From assembly GCA_046712825.1 (NCBI GenBank), contig JBKKCR010000268.1, positions 1 through 6,316 of the forward strand: a stretch of DNA of 6,316 bases, in the 5' to 3' direction. Shown here in pieces: positions 1 through 5,751 of the stretch (position 1 is its first letter; the number at the start of each line of letters is the position of its first letter). The notes below the pieces were generated by a model. That model ran no database searches. It was not told the origin of the DNA and worked only from the letters and a program-made list of their open reading frames with translations. Source of the stretch: DATFGK01 sp046712825 (GTDB lineage Bacteria; Actinomycetota; AC-67). The position numbers were made by a program, and so were the translations under genes.

Positions 1-32
1 GGTTCAAACCACGCAAGAAGGTCCGCGACCCC

Positions 33-42
33 CCGGTAAGAT
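33..42 (+). promoter_or_regulatory. Putative -10 promoter element of aroC (CCGGTAAGAT)
   Basis: TAAGAT at 37-42 fits the TANNNT -10 pattern of actinobacterial housekeeping sigma factors and is preceded by CCGG. Only six bases separate it from the aroC ATG at 49, so a transcript starting the usual 6-7 bases downstream would begin at or next to the start codon. No Shine-Dalgarno sequence is visible in the 48 bases before aroC, which fits a leaderless mRNA. No convincing -35 hexamer is seen near 14-19 (CAAGAA). The same element precedes efp. Confidence 0.45.
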
Positions 43-48
43 GGCCGC

Positions 49-1212
49 ATGCTCCGCTTCCTGACCGCCGGTGAGTCCCACGGACCCGCGCTCACGTCCG
101 TCCTCGAAGGCATCGTCTCGGGCGTCCCGGTGTCCGCGAAGCTGCTCAAAGCCGAGCTCGCGCGTCGGCGCCACGGCTATGGGCGCGGGACGCGGATGAA
201 GATCGAAGAGGACCGGCTCGAGATCCTCGGCGGCGTCCGCCACGGACGCACCATCGGCTCTCCGATCTCGCTTGTGATCCACAACACCGAATGGCCGAAG
301 TGGCAGGCGATCATGTCGGTCGAGGAAGAGAACGCCGAGCTCGAGGATCCGGCGCTCACCCGGCCGCGTCCCGGGCACGCGGACCTCGTGGGCATGCAGA
401 AATACGGCTTCGGTGACGCCCGCAGCGTGCTCGAGCGAGCGAGCGCCCGCGAGACCGCCGCACGCGTCGCCGTCGGAGCCGTGTGCAAATCTCTGCTGAG
501 TGGCCTCGGCGCGACCGTGCTCTCCCACGTGATCGAGGTGGGCGGCGTACGTTCCGCTGCCCCGGAGCTGCCCGTGCCGGACGACTTGGAGCGGATCGAC
601 TCTTCGGACCTCCGCACGCTCGACACCGACGCCGAGGAAGAGATGAAGCGCGCGATAGAGGAAGCGCGCAGGCAGGGCGACACGCTCGGGGGCGTGTTCG
701 AGGTCATCGTGTACGGCCTCCCGCCGGGGCTGGGCTCGCACGTCCACTGGGACCGCCGCATCGACGGGCGGCTCGCGCAGGCGTTGATGAGCATCCAGGC
801 GATCAAAGGCGTCGAAGTCGGCCCCGGGTTCGAGGTGGCGCGCACGCCCGGCTCGCGGGCGCATGACGAGATCGCCTGGTCGCCCGAGGGTGGCTACGAC
901 CGCGCGACCGGACGCAGCGGCGGCACCGAGGGCGGCATGACCACCGGCGGCCCGTTGCGCGTTCGCGCGGCGATGAAGCCGCTGTCGTCGCTTGCCAAGC
1001 CCCTCTTCACGGTCGACGTGAACACCAAAGAAGAGGCGGTCGCGATCACGCAGCGCTCCGATGTTTGCGCCGTTCCCGCGGCCGGCGTCGTCGGCGAGGC
1101 CATGGTCGCGTTCGTGGTAGCCGAGGCGATGTTGGAGAAGTTCGGCGGTGACTCGCTCGCCGAGACTCGCCGCAACCTCCACGGCTATCTGGACGAGCTG
1201 GCATCGCGATAG
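49..1212 (+). CDS. aroC: Chorismate synthase
   Basis: AroC converts 5-enolpyruvylshikimate-3-phosphate to chorismate, the last shikimate-pathway step. It is cytosolic and needs reduced FMN although there is no net redox change. The 387-residue protein has the usual bacterial length. Visible family marks are GESHG at residues 8-12 (catalytic His11), the HGYGRGTR phosphate/flavin-binding stretch near residues 42-49, RPGHAD with the second catalytic histidine at His110, the ARSVLERASARETAAR signature at about 123-138, and QRSDVCAVPAAGV from residue 335. ATG 49 puts GESHG at the normal distance from the N-terminus. There is no ribosome-binding site, but a -10-like element lies directly upstream, so the message may be leaderless. 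A 14-base gap leads to aroK, and the gene looks like the first of an aromatic amino acid operon. A five-base-pair stem (1201-1205 with 1212-1216) straddles its stop codon. Identification is firm. Confidence 0.97.
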   Translation: MLRFLTAGESHGPALTSVLEGIVSGVPVSAKLLKAELARRRHGYGRGTRMKIEEDRLEILGGVRHGRTIGSPISLVIHNTEWPKWQAIMSVEEENAELEDPALTRPRPGHADLVGMQKYGFGDARSVLERASARETAARVAVGAVCKSLLSGLGATVLSHVIEVGGVRSAAPELPVPDDLERIDSSDLRTLDTDAEEEMKRAIEEARRQGDTLGGVFEVIVYGLPPGLGSHVHWDRRIDGRLAQALMSIQAIKGVEVGPGFEVARTPGSRAHDEIAWSPEGGYDRATGRSGGTEGGMTTGGPLRVRAAMKPLSSLAKPLFTVDVNTKEEAVAITQRSDVCAVPAAGVVGEAMVAFVVAEAMLEKFGGDSLAETRRNLHGYLDELASR

Positions 1213-1226
1213 ATGCGACCGGAGAC

Positions 1227-1733
1227 ATGCCGCCGCGGAGCGTCGTGCTGATCGGATTCATGGCCGCAGGCAAGACCGCCGTCGGTAGGGCGCTCGCCGA
1301 GCGTTTCGGATTCGACTTCATGGATACCGACGCATTGGTGGAGGAGTCGGCCCGGTCGACGGTTCCCAAGATCTTCGAAGCGCTCGGTGAAGAGGGGTTC
1401 CGTTCGCTGGAGCGCGAGGCGGTGATCCGCGCCGCCGCGCGCGAAGGGCGGGTGATCGCCTGCGGCGGCGGAGCGATCCTGTCCGTGCGGAACTACGGCG
1501 TGCTGAAGGGAGCCGGACCGATCGTGTACCTCCGTACCTCGGTCGACGAGCTGATCGCACGGCTGGGCGGCGGAGAGGGACGGCCGCTGCTGGGCGGCGA
1601 TCCCGCGGAGGCGGTTCCTCGGCTGTTGTCCGAGCGCGCCCCCGCGTACGAGACCGCGGCAGAGCTGATCGTCGACACCGACGGTCGCACGCCCGCCGAC
1701 GTCGCGAACGAGATCGCGGAGCGCCTCCCATGA
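1227..1733 (+). CDS. aroK: Shikimate kinase
   Basis: This enzyme phosphorylates shikimate at the 3-hydroxyl with ATP, the fifth pathway step, in the cytosol. It is a 168-residue P-loop NMP-kinase-fold protein of normal family length. The Walker A loop is GFMAAGKT (10-17). Shikimate-binding residues appear as Asp35 (DTD), Arg59 and Glu62 (FRSLERE) and the GGG at 80-82. The LID arginine is Arg119 in GRPLL, and Arg137 precedes the adenine-side segment. These positions sit one or two residues after their Mycobacterium tuberculosis counterparts, so all catalytic residues are present. ATG 1227 gives a normal N-terminal beta strand (VVLIGFM), but its GGAG (1221-1224) is only two bases away. An in-frame GTG at 1245 has a GGAG four bases upstream and would give a very short N-terminus, so it is less likely. 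The 3' end overlaps aroB by four bases (ATGA). Confidence 0.96.
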   Translation: MPPRSVVLIGFMAAGKTAVGRALAERFGFDFMDTDALVEESARSTVPKIFEALGEEGFRSLEREAVIRAAAREGRVIACGGGAILSVRNYGVLKGAGPIVYLRTSVDELIARLGGGEGRPLLGGDPAEAVPRLLSERAPAYETAAELIVDTDGRTPADVANEIAERLP

Positions 1734-2815
1734 GCGACGACCCGGTCGAGATCAAGGTCGCCTCGTCGAGCGGCGAGTACTCGGTGTGGGTCGGGCCGGG
1801 ACTGATGGAGCGCGCCGACGAGCTGATCCCCGTCCCCGAACGGAGCGAAGTCGTCGCCGTCGTCTCCGACGCCAACGTGCAAGCCTTGCACGGCGAGCGG
1901 ATGGCGGTTGGGCTCGAGCCGCTTGGGCGCCGGACCGTTTCGTTCGCCACCGAGCCCGGCGAAGGATCCAAGACGATCGACAACGTCGAGGCGCTGCTCC
2001 GCGGGTTCGCCAACAACAGTGTCCACCGTGGGGACCTCGTCGTCGGCGTCGGCGGGGGCGTCACGACCGACGTCGCCGGTTTCGTCGCGGCCGTCTACCA
2101 CCGCGGCCTCGCCGTCGCGCACGTGCCGACGACCTTGCTGGGCCAGGTCGACGCCGCGATCGGCGGCAAGACGGGCGTGAACCTTCCGGAAGGGAAGAAC
2201 CTCGTCGGCGCGTTCCACCAGCCGGTCGCGGTGCTGGCAGACATCACCGCGCTCGCCACGCTGCCGGAGGAGGAGCTGCGCTCGGGGCTCGCCGAAGTCG
2301 TCAAGCACGCGCTGCTCGCCGACACGCCGTTGCTTCAGGAGCTCGTCGACCGACGCGAGGCGATCTTCGACCGCGACCCCGAGGTCCTGACCGACGTGGT
2401 CGCACGAGCCGCCGCCGTGAAGTGCCGCGTGGTGGAACGCGACGAGACCGAGCGCGGCGAGCGCATGCACCTGAACTACGGGCACACGCTGGGCCACGCC
2501 CTGGAGGCGCTCGGTGGGTACGAGCGCTGGCGGCACGGCGAGGCCATTGCGCTCGGCATGACGTTCGCGGCTGCCCTCGCTGCGGAGCTCGGGATGGAGA
2601 ACTGGATGGGCGAGCACCGCCGTGTTCTGGAAGCGCTCGGTCTGCCGACGCGCGGGGCGGGCGAGCCGCTGCAAGCCCTGCTCGAGGTCATGGCCGGCGA
2701 CAAGAAGTACGACGCGGGACTGCGATTCGTGGTGCTCGAAGCGCCGGGTCGTCCGAAGGTCGTGACCGATGTGCCGCCTGAAGCGATCGCCGCCGCCTAC
2801 GAGTGGATCAAGTGA
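1730..2815 (+). CDS. aroB: 3-dehydroquinate synthase
   Basis: AroB cyclises 3-deoxy-D-arabino-heptulosonate 7-phosphate to 3-dehydroquinate, the second shikimate step, using NAD+ and a divalent metal (usually zinc or cobalt). The 361-residue length is typical. The N-terminal Rossmann-like half carries GGGVTTD (108-114), PTTLLGQVDAAIGGKTGVN (from 133) and GKNLVGAFHQP (155-165). The C-terminal half has the metal ligands expected for the family: Glu189 in AEVVKHA, His252 in NYGHTLGHALE and His269 in RHGEAIALGM. ATG 1730 overlaps the aroK stop as ATGA and has GGAG at 1718-1721, eight bases upstream, so translation is probably coupled to aroK. The 3' end overlaps aroQ as GTGA. Nothing is missing or truncated. 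Other members of this fold (2-deoxy-scyllo-inosose synthase, EEVS) are unlikely because of the aro neighbours. Confidence 0.96.
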   Translation: MSDDPVEIKVASSSGEYSVWVGPGLMERADELIPVPERSEVVAVVSDANVQALHGERMAVGLEPLGRRTVSFATEPGEGSKTIDNVEALLRGFANNSVHRGDLVVGVGGGVTTDVAGFVAAVYHRGLAVAHVPTTLLGQVDAAIGGKTGVNLPEGKNLVGAFHQPVAVLADITALATLPEEELRSGLAEVVKHALLADTPLLQELVDRREAIFDRDPEVLTDVVARAAAVKCRVVERDETERGERMHLNYGHTLGHALEALGGYERWRHGEAIALGMTFAAALAAELGMENWMGEHRRVLEALGLPTRGAGEPLQALLEVMAGDKKYDAGLRFVVLEAPGRPKVVTDVPPEAIAAAYEWIK

Positions 2816-3282
2816 GCGCGCCGTTGGTGCTGGTGGTCAACGGGCCGAACCTCGACAAGCTCGGTACACGGCAGCCGGAGGTCTACGGCTCGACCACGCT
2901 CGCGCAGCTCGAGGACGGCCTGCGCGCCGAAGCGCAAGAGTTGGGGCTGGCCGTCGAGTTCTTCCAGTCCAACGACGAGGACGAATTAATGAAGGCGGTG
3001 TCCGACGCGCCCGCCAAGGGCGCTGCGGCGATCCTCATCAACCCCGCAGCCCTCAGCCACTTCTCGTATCCGCTGCGCGAGGCACTCGCGGCCACCGAGT
3101 TGCCGGTCGTGGAGGTCCACATCTCCAACATCCATGCGCGTGAGCCGTTCCGCAGGCTCTCGCTCGTCTCAGGAGTCGCGAAAGGCGTTATCGCCGGACT
3201 CGGCGTGAACGGGTACACCCTCGCGCTCGAAGCGATCGCCGGTATGGTAGGAGTCCCCCAAAAGGGGGTTCCGACCACATGA
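2812..3282 (+). CDS. aroQ: Type II 3-dehydroquinate dehydratase
   Basis: AroQ removes water from 3-dehydroquinate to give 3-dehydroshikimate (third step). The type II enzyme is a flavodoxin-fold protein that works as a dodecamer, unrelated to type I AroD. From GTG 2812 it has 156 residues, slightly above the usual 145-150 because of a C-terminal tail (VGVPQKGVPTT). Key elements are NGPNLDKLGTR (10-20, with Arg20), the catalytic Tyr25 in EVYG, Asn77 in INPAALSH, His83, and the catalytic base His103 in EVHISNIHAREPFR. The loop usually reading QSNHEGEL is QSNDEDEL here; this segment also varies in other actinobacterial AroQ. GTG 2812 is preferred because it overlaps the aroB stop as GTGA and places NGPNL at the normal distance; GTG 2803 would add three residues. 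The stop overlaps an ATG at 3279, and a hairpin lies in the last 40 bases. Confidence 0.95.
   Translation: MSAPLVLVVNGPNLDKLGTRQPEVYGSTTLAQLEDGLRAEAQELGLAVEFFQSNDEDELMKAVSDAPAKGAAAILINPAALSHFSYPLREALAATELPVVEVHISNIHAREPFRRLSLVSGVAKGVIAGLGVNGYTLALEAIAGMVGVPQKGVPTT
3239..3248 (+). promoter_or_regulatory. Possible internal -10 element before the aminopeptidase gene
   Basis: CCGGTATGGT in the 3' end of aroQ resembles the CCGGTARRAT elements before aroC and efp, with TATGGT (3243-3248) as a TANNNT hexamer. Transcription from it would begin near 3255 and give a leader of about 45 bases before ATG 3300. It lies in coding sequence (Ala-Gly-Met-Val), so the match may be chance. No -35 box is evident. 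Confidence 0.2.
3250..3272 (+). promoter_or_regulatory. Hairpin at the aroQ / aminopeptidase junction
   Basis: CCCCC (3255-3259) and GGGGG (3264-3268) form a perfect five-pair stem closed by an AAAA loop. A small internal loop is followed by GGA (3250-3252) pairing with TCC (3270-3272). The GGGGG arm is also the only Shine-Dalgarno-like sequence for the ATG at 3279, ten bases downstream, so folding would mask that site. It has no U-tract and lies inside aroQ, so it is unlikely to be a terminator. Ribosomes finishing aroQ would melt it, which would suit translational coupling. The role is inferred. Confidence 0.35.
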
Positions 3283-3299
3283 ATTCCAGGGGGATGCGA

Positions 3300-4361
3300 A
3301 TGACCAGGGCCCGGCGCAACCGGATCCGTGAGCAACTGCCGGTGCTCGGCGCCGATTCGATGCTCGTCACCAAGCTCGTCAACGTTCGGTATCTCACCGG
3401 CTTTTCCGGTTCGGCGGGCGTCGTCCTCGTCGGAGCGGAGGATGTGTTCTTCACCGACTCGCGCTACGAGGAACAATCCGCGCGCGAGGTGGCCGACTGC
3501 CGGCGCGTGATCCCGCCGAAGGAGGGCGACAAGGTGCTCGCCGCTGAGATCGGCGCTGCGGGGATCTCCAAGCTCGCGATCGAAGCTTCGCACGTCACCC
3601 TCGCGACCGCGCGCCAGTGGGGGGAGAACATGCCCTCCGTCGAGCTGGTCGAGACGTCCGGCGTCGTCGAGGAGCTCCGGAAGGTCAAGGACGCGACCGA
3701 GGTGGAGGCACTCCGCCGGGCGTCCGCGATCGGCGACGAAGGGCTGCGCCAGCTGCTTCCGCGGCTGCGCGAAGGGATGACAGAGGTCGAAACCGCGGCC
3801 GAGCTCGAGGATGCGATGCGCCGCGCGGGCTCGGAGGGTCTGTCTTTCCCGACGATCATCGCGTTCGGCGAGCAGGCGGCGGAGCCGCACCACAGCCCGA
3901 CCGAGCGTCGGTTGCGCCGGGGCGACCTCATCAAGCTGGACTTCGGCGCGACCAAGGACGGCTACCACTCCGACATGACCCGAACGATCGCCTTCGGCGA
4001 CCCGGCTCCGGAGCTCGAGAAGATCTACGAGATCGTCCGATCCGCCCAGCAAGCAGGCGTCGAAGCGGTGGCTGCCGGGAAGAGCGGCGAGGAGGTCGAC
4101 GCCGCGGCGCGCAGCATCGTCGAGGCCGCCGGCCACACGTTCGGCCACGGGACCGGCCACGGGTGCGGACTCGAGGTGCATGAGGCGCCGGGGATCCGCC
4201 GCGGCAGCGACGATGTGCTCGCTCCCGGCATGGCGGTCACGGTCGAGCCGGGGATCTACGTTCCCGGTCTGGGCGGCGTTCGGATCGAAGACCTCGTCAT
4301 CGTGACGGACGACGCGTGCGACGTCCTCACCTGCTCACCCAAAGAACTGGTCCGCGTCTAG
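3300..4361 (+). CDS. M24 family metallopeptidase (Xaa-Pro aminopeptidase / prolidase-like)
   Basis: This is a cytosolic pita-bread-fold peptidase of the aminopeptidase P/prolidase group, expected to release N-terminal residues preceding proline. From ATG 3300 it has 353 residues. A creatinase-type N-terminal domain (about 1-120, with NVRYLTGFSGSAG and FFTDSRYEEQ) precedes the catalytic domain. The dinuclear metal ligands are all present: Asp214 (KLDFGA), Asp225 (HSDMTRT), His287, Glu316 (VEPGIY) and Glu330 (RIEDLV). His283 and His294 keep the 4- and 7-residue spacing of E. coli PepP His350/354/361. Start choice: ATG 3300 has AGGGGG (3288-3293) six bases upstream and a family-like N-terminus. 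ATG 3279 overlaps the aroQ stop, has its own AGGGGG ten bases upstream, and would add seven residues. A peptidase of this type between aroQ and efp is a conserved arrangement, as in Bacillus. X-Pro dipeptidase (pepQ) is the main alternative. Confidence 0.92.
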   Translation: MTRARRNRIREQLPVLGADSMLVTKLVNVRYLTGFSGSAGVVLVGAEDVFFTDSRYEEQSAREVADCRRVIPPKEGDKVLAAEIGAAGISKLAIEASHVTLATARQWGENMPSVELVETSGVVEELRKVKDATEVEALRRASAIGDEGLRQLLPRLREGMTEVETAAELEDAMRRAGSEGLSFPTIIAFGEQAAEPHHSPTERRLRRGDLIKLDFGATKDGYHSDMTRTIAFGDPAPELEKIYEIVRSAQQAGVEAVAAGKSGEEVDAAARSIVEAAGHTFGHGTGHGCGLEVHEAPGIRRGSDDVLAPGMAVTVEPGIYVPGLGGVRIEDLVIVTDDACDVLTCSPKELVRV

Positions 4362-4363
4362 CC

Positions 4364-4771
4364 GTGCCGCTCGGACATCTCGGTGTCAGCGTCCCCGATC
4401 TCGCGATCGCGAAGGCGTACTACGACGAGCTCATGCCGCTGATCGGCTACGAGCCGTTCGTAGCGTCCGACGATCAGTTCTCGTATCAGCCCGTTCAGGG
4501 TAAGCCGGGCACGCGGATCTTCTTCTACCCCACGCTCGAAGCGGGTGACTACTCGCGTCATCGTCCGGGCCTGCAGCATCTCGCGTTCATGGTGTTGACG
4601 CGTGCTGCGGTCGACGCGGTCCATGCATGGGTTGAGGCGCGCGGCGAGGAGGTCGTTCACCCGCCGAAGGAGTGGCCCGAGTACCACGAGGGCTACTACG
4701 CAACGTTCTGGCTCGATCCGCACGGATTCATGCTCGAGGCGGTCTGCCACCGCGACCAGTCGATGCGCTGA
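4364..4771 (+). CDS. VOC (glyoxalase/bleomycin-resistance fold) family protein
   Basis: This is a 135-residue protein of the vicinal oxygen chelate superfamily, whose members are metal-dependent lyases, isomerases, dioxygenases or binding proteins. Two beta-alpha-beta-beta-beta repeats are visible: the first opens with GHLGVSVPDLAIAKAYYDEL (4-23), the second with LQHLAFMV (70-77) and closes with DPHGFMLEAV (118-127). Candidate metal ligands are His5, His72 and Glu125, three of the glyoxalase-type positions; the partner ligand of the first repeat is less clear. The substrate cannot be told from sequence. GTG 4364 lies two bases after the aminopeptidase stop with no Shine-Dalgarno site, which suggests termination-reinitiation, and the HLGVSV strand begins right after it. 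An upstream in-frame start near 4316 would overlap the preceding gene by about 45 bases and add residues not typical of the fold. The gene interrupts the usual peptidase-efp adjacency. Glyoxalase I activity is possible but unproven. Confidence 0.88.
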   Translation: MPLGHLGVSVPDLAIAKAYYDELMPLIGYEPFVASDDQFSYQPVQGKPGTRIFFYPTLEAGDYSRHRPGLQHLAFMVLTRAAVDAVHAWVEARGEEVVHPPKEWPEYHEGYYATFWLDPHGFMLEAVCHRDQSMR

Positions 4772-4772
4772 G

Positions 4773-4782
4773 CCGGTAGAAT
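4773..4782 (+). promoter_or_regulatory. Putative -10 promoter element of efp (CCGGTAGAAT)
   Basis: TAGAAT at 4777-4782 matches TANNNT and shares the CCGG prefix with the element before aroC. It sits in the 20-base gap between the VOC stop and the efp ATG (4792), nine bases before that ATG. Transcription would therefore begin within a few bases of the start codon. The remaining bases (CCCGCGCCT) hold no Shine-Dalgarno motif, consistent with a leaderless or near-leaderless mRNA. The -35 region near 4754-4759 (GACCAG) is weak. Confidence 0.45.
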
Positions 4783-4791
4783 CCCGCGCCT

Positions 4792-5352
4792 ATGGCTTCC
4801 ACGAACGATCTCAAGAACGGGATGGTCCTCCTCATCGAGGGGAACCTGTGGCAGGTGCTGTTCTTCCAGCATCACAAGCCGGGCAAGGGTCAGGCCGTCG
4901 TCCGCACCAAGCTTCGCAACGTGAAGACCGGCGCGGTCGTCGAGCGAACGTTCAACGCCGGGGTGAAGGTCGATCAGGCGATCCTGGACAAGCGCGAGAT
5001 GACCTACCTGTACCACGACGGCGACAACCTGGTCTTCATGGACTCCAGTACCTACGACCAGATGCCGATCGAGCAGTCGGTCCTGGGCGACGGCACCCAG
5101 TGGCTCGTCGAGAACCAGCAGGTGATGGTCGCGATGTACGAGGGCAAGCCGATCTCCGTCGAGCTGCCCGCGTCGGTCGAGTTGTCGATCAAGCACACCG
5201 ACCCAGGGATCAAAGGCGACCGCGTCTCCGGTGCGACGAAGATCGCTACCCTGCAGACGGGCGCGACGCTCCAGGTGCCGCTGTTCGTCGAGACCGGCGA
5301 CAAGGTGAAGGTCGACACGCGCACCGGCGAGTACCTGACGCGGGTTCAGTAG
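4792..5352 (+). CDS. efp: Translation elongation factor P
   Basis: EF-P binds ribosomes stalled on polyproline and related sequences, between the P and E sites, and speeds peptide-bond formation. The protein has 186 residues, the normal length. The N-terminal KOW-like domain (about 1-64) is followed by two OB-fold domains (about 65-127 and 128-186), the last with the conserved GDRVSGATK and GDKVKVDTRTGEYLTR segments. The loop that reaches the peptidyl-transferase centre reads HKPGKGQA with Lys32 at the tip, the position that is beta-lysylated, rhamnosylated (as Arg) or left unmodified in different lineages. The reported unmodified actinobacterial subfamily reads PGKGP; here Gln34 replaces the second proline. 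No modification enzyme (EpmA, EpmB, EarP, YmfI) is in the window. ATG 4792 is the only reasonable start and has no Shine-Dalgarno site, only a nearby -10-like element. nusB follows nine bases after the stop. Confidence 0.97.
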   Translation: MASTNDLKNGMVLLIEGNLWQVLFFQHHKPGKGQAVVRTKLRNVKTGAVVERTFNAGVKVDQAILDKREMTYLYHDGDNLVFMDSSTYDQMPIEQSVLGDGTQWLVENQQVMVAMYEGKPISVELPASVELSIKHTDPGIKGDRVSGATKIATLQTGATLQVPLFVETGDKVKVDTRTGEYLTRVQ

Positions 5353-5369
5353 GGGAGCGTCGTGCTCCC
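5353..5369 (+). promoter_or_regulatory. Hairpin covering the nusB ribosome-binding site and start codon
   Basis: GGGAGC (5353-5358) pairs perfectly with GCTCCC (5364-5369) around a five-base loop, GTCGT. The 5' arm is the nusB Shine-Dalgarno sequence (GGGGAG, 5352-5357). The GTG start (5362-5364) has its first two bases in the loop and its third in the stem. The efp stop (5350-5352) touches the base of the stem, so a ribosome terminating on efp would open it. This suggests that nusB translation is coupled to efp. The pairing is seen directly; the function is inferred. Confidence 0.45.
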
Positions 5370-5751
5370 GCGCACCAAGGCTCGCAAGCGCGCTTTGGAC
5401 ATCCTCCACGCAGCCGACTCGCTGGATCGTCCGGTGCTCGAGGTGCTGGCAGAGAATCCGGACGCGAAGGAATTCACCCGCGAGCTCGTTTCGGGCGTCG
5501 TCGAGCATCGCGAGGAGCTCGACGAGCTGATCCGCCGCTACGCCGATCGCTGGGTGCTCGAGCGTATGCCGATCGTGGACCGGAACCTCCTGCGGATGGG
5601 GATCTTCGAGCTGCTGCACCGGCCCGAGATCCCGCCGGGGGTGACGATCAACGAAGCGGTGGAGCTGGCGAAGCTACTCTCGACCGAGGACTCGGGCCGT
5701 TTCGTGAACGGGCTGCTGGGCCGGGTCGCGCGGGAGCACGCCGGAGGCTGA
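5362..5751 (+). CDS. nusB: Transcription antitermination factor NusB
   Basis: NusB binds the boxA element of nascent rRNA together with S10 (NusE), helping RNA polymerase pass early termination signals and aiding rRNA maturation. The all-helical protein has 129 residues, at the short end of the family. The arginine-rich N-terminal helix (RTKARKRALDILHAAD, 4-19) is the expected RNA-binding face. The C-terminal half carries the family core RMPIVDRNLLRMGIFEL, then VTINEAVELAK and the FVNGLLGRVARE ending. GTG 5362 is chosen because GGGGAG lies four bases upstream and the N-terminal helix begins at once; no other start precedes that helix. It follows efp by nine bases and is probably co-transcribed with it. 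Its ribosome-binding site lies within a six-pair hairpin. It is the last plus-strand gene seen, followed by a convergent gene, so the operon probably ends here. Confidence 0.95.
   Translation: MLPRTKARKRALDILHAADSLDRPVLEVLAENPDAKEFTRELVSGVVEHREELDELIRRYADRWVLERMPIVDRNLLRMGIFELLHRPEIPPGVTINEAVELAKLLSTEDSGRFVNGLLGRVAREHAGG

Noticed and set aside
1..14. GGTTCAAACC at the left edge, resembling a tRNA T-arm
   Set aside because: The T-stem would need an A-G mismatch at its second pair, and no acceptor stem or CCA end follows.
4..1182. Minus-strand open frame of about 390 codons opposite aroC
   Set aside because: It is a GC-rich antisense shadow of a firmly identified gene. Its translation is His/Arg/Ala-rich low-complexity sequence with no domain.
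1201..1216. GCATC/GATGC five-pair stem around the aroC stop as a terminator
   Set aside because: Short, no T-run, and aroK starts 11 bases later; stems of this size are frequent by chance at this GC content.
1493..2674. Minus-strand open frame opposite aroK/aroB
   Set aside because: Antisense shadow produced by high third-position GC; no recognisable motif, and aroK and aroB have all catalytic residues in the plus frame.
2883..4181. Minus-strand 432-codon open frame opposite aroQ and the aminopeptidase
   Set aside because: Spans two well-supported plus-strand genes and reads as biased composition without a fold signature.
4696..5619. Minus-strand open frame opposite efp/nusB, and the plus-frame 4602-5840 reading frame
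   Set aside because: Both cross several real genes in the wrong frame and are Arg- or Leu/Asp/His-rich shadows.
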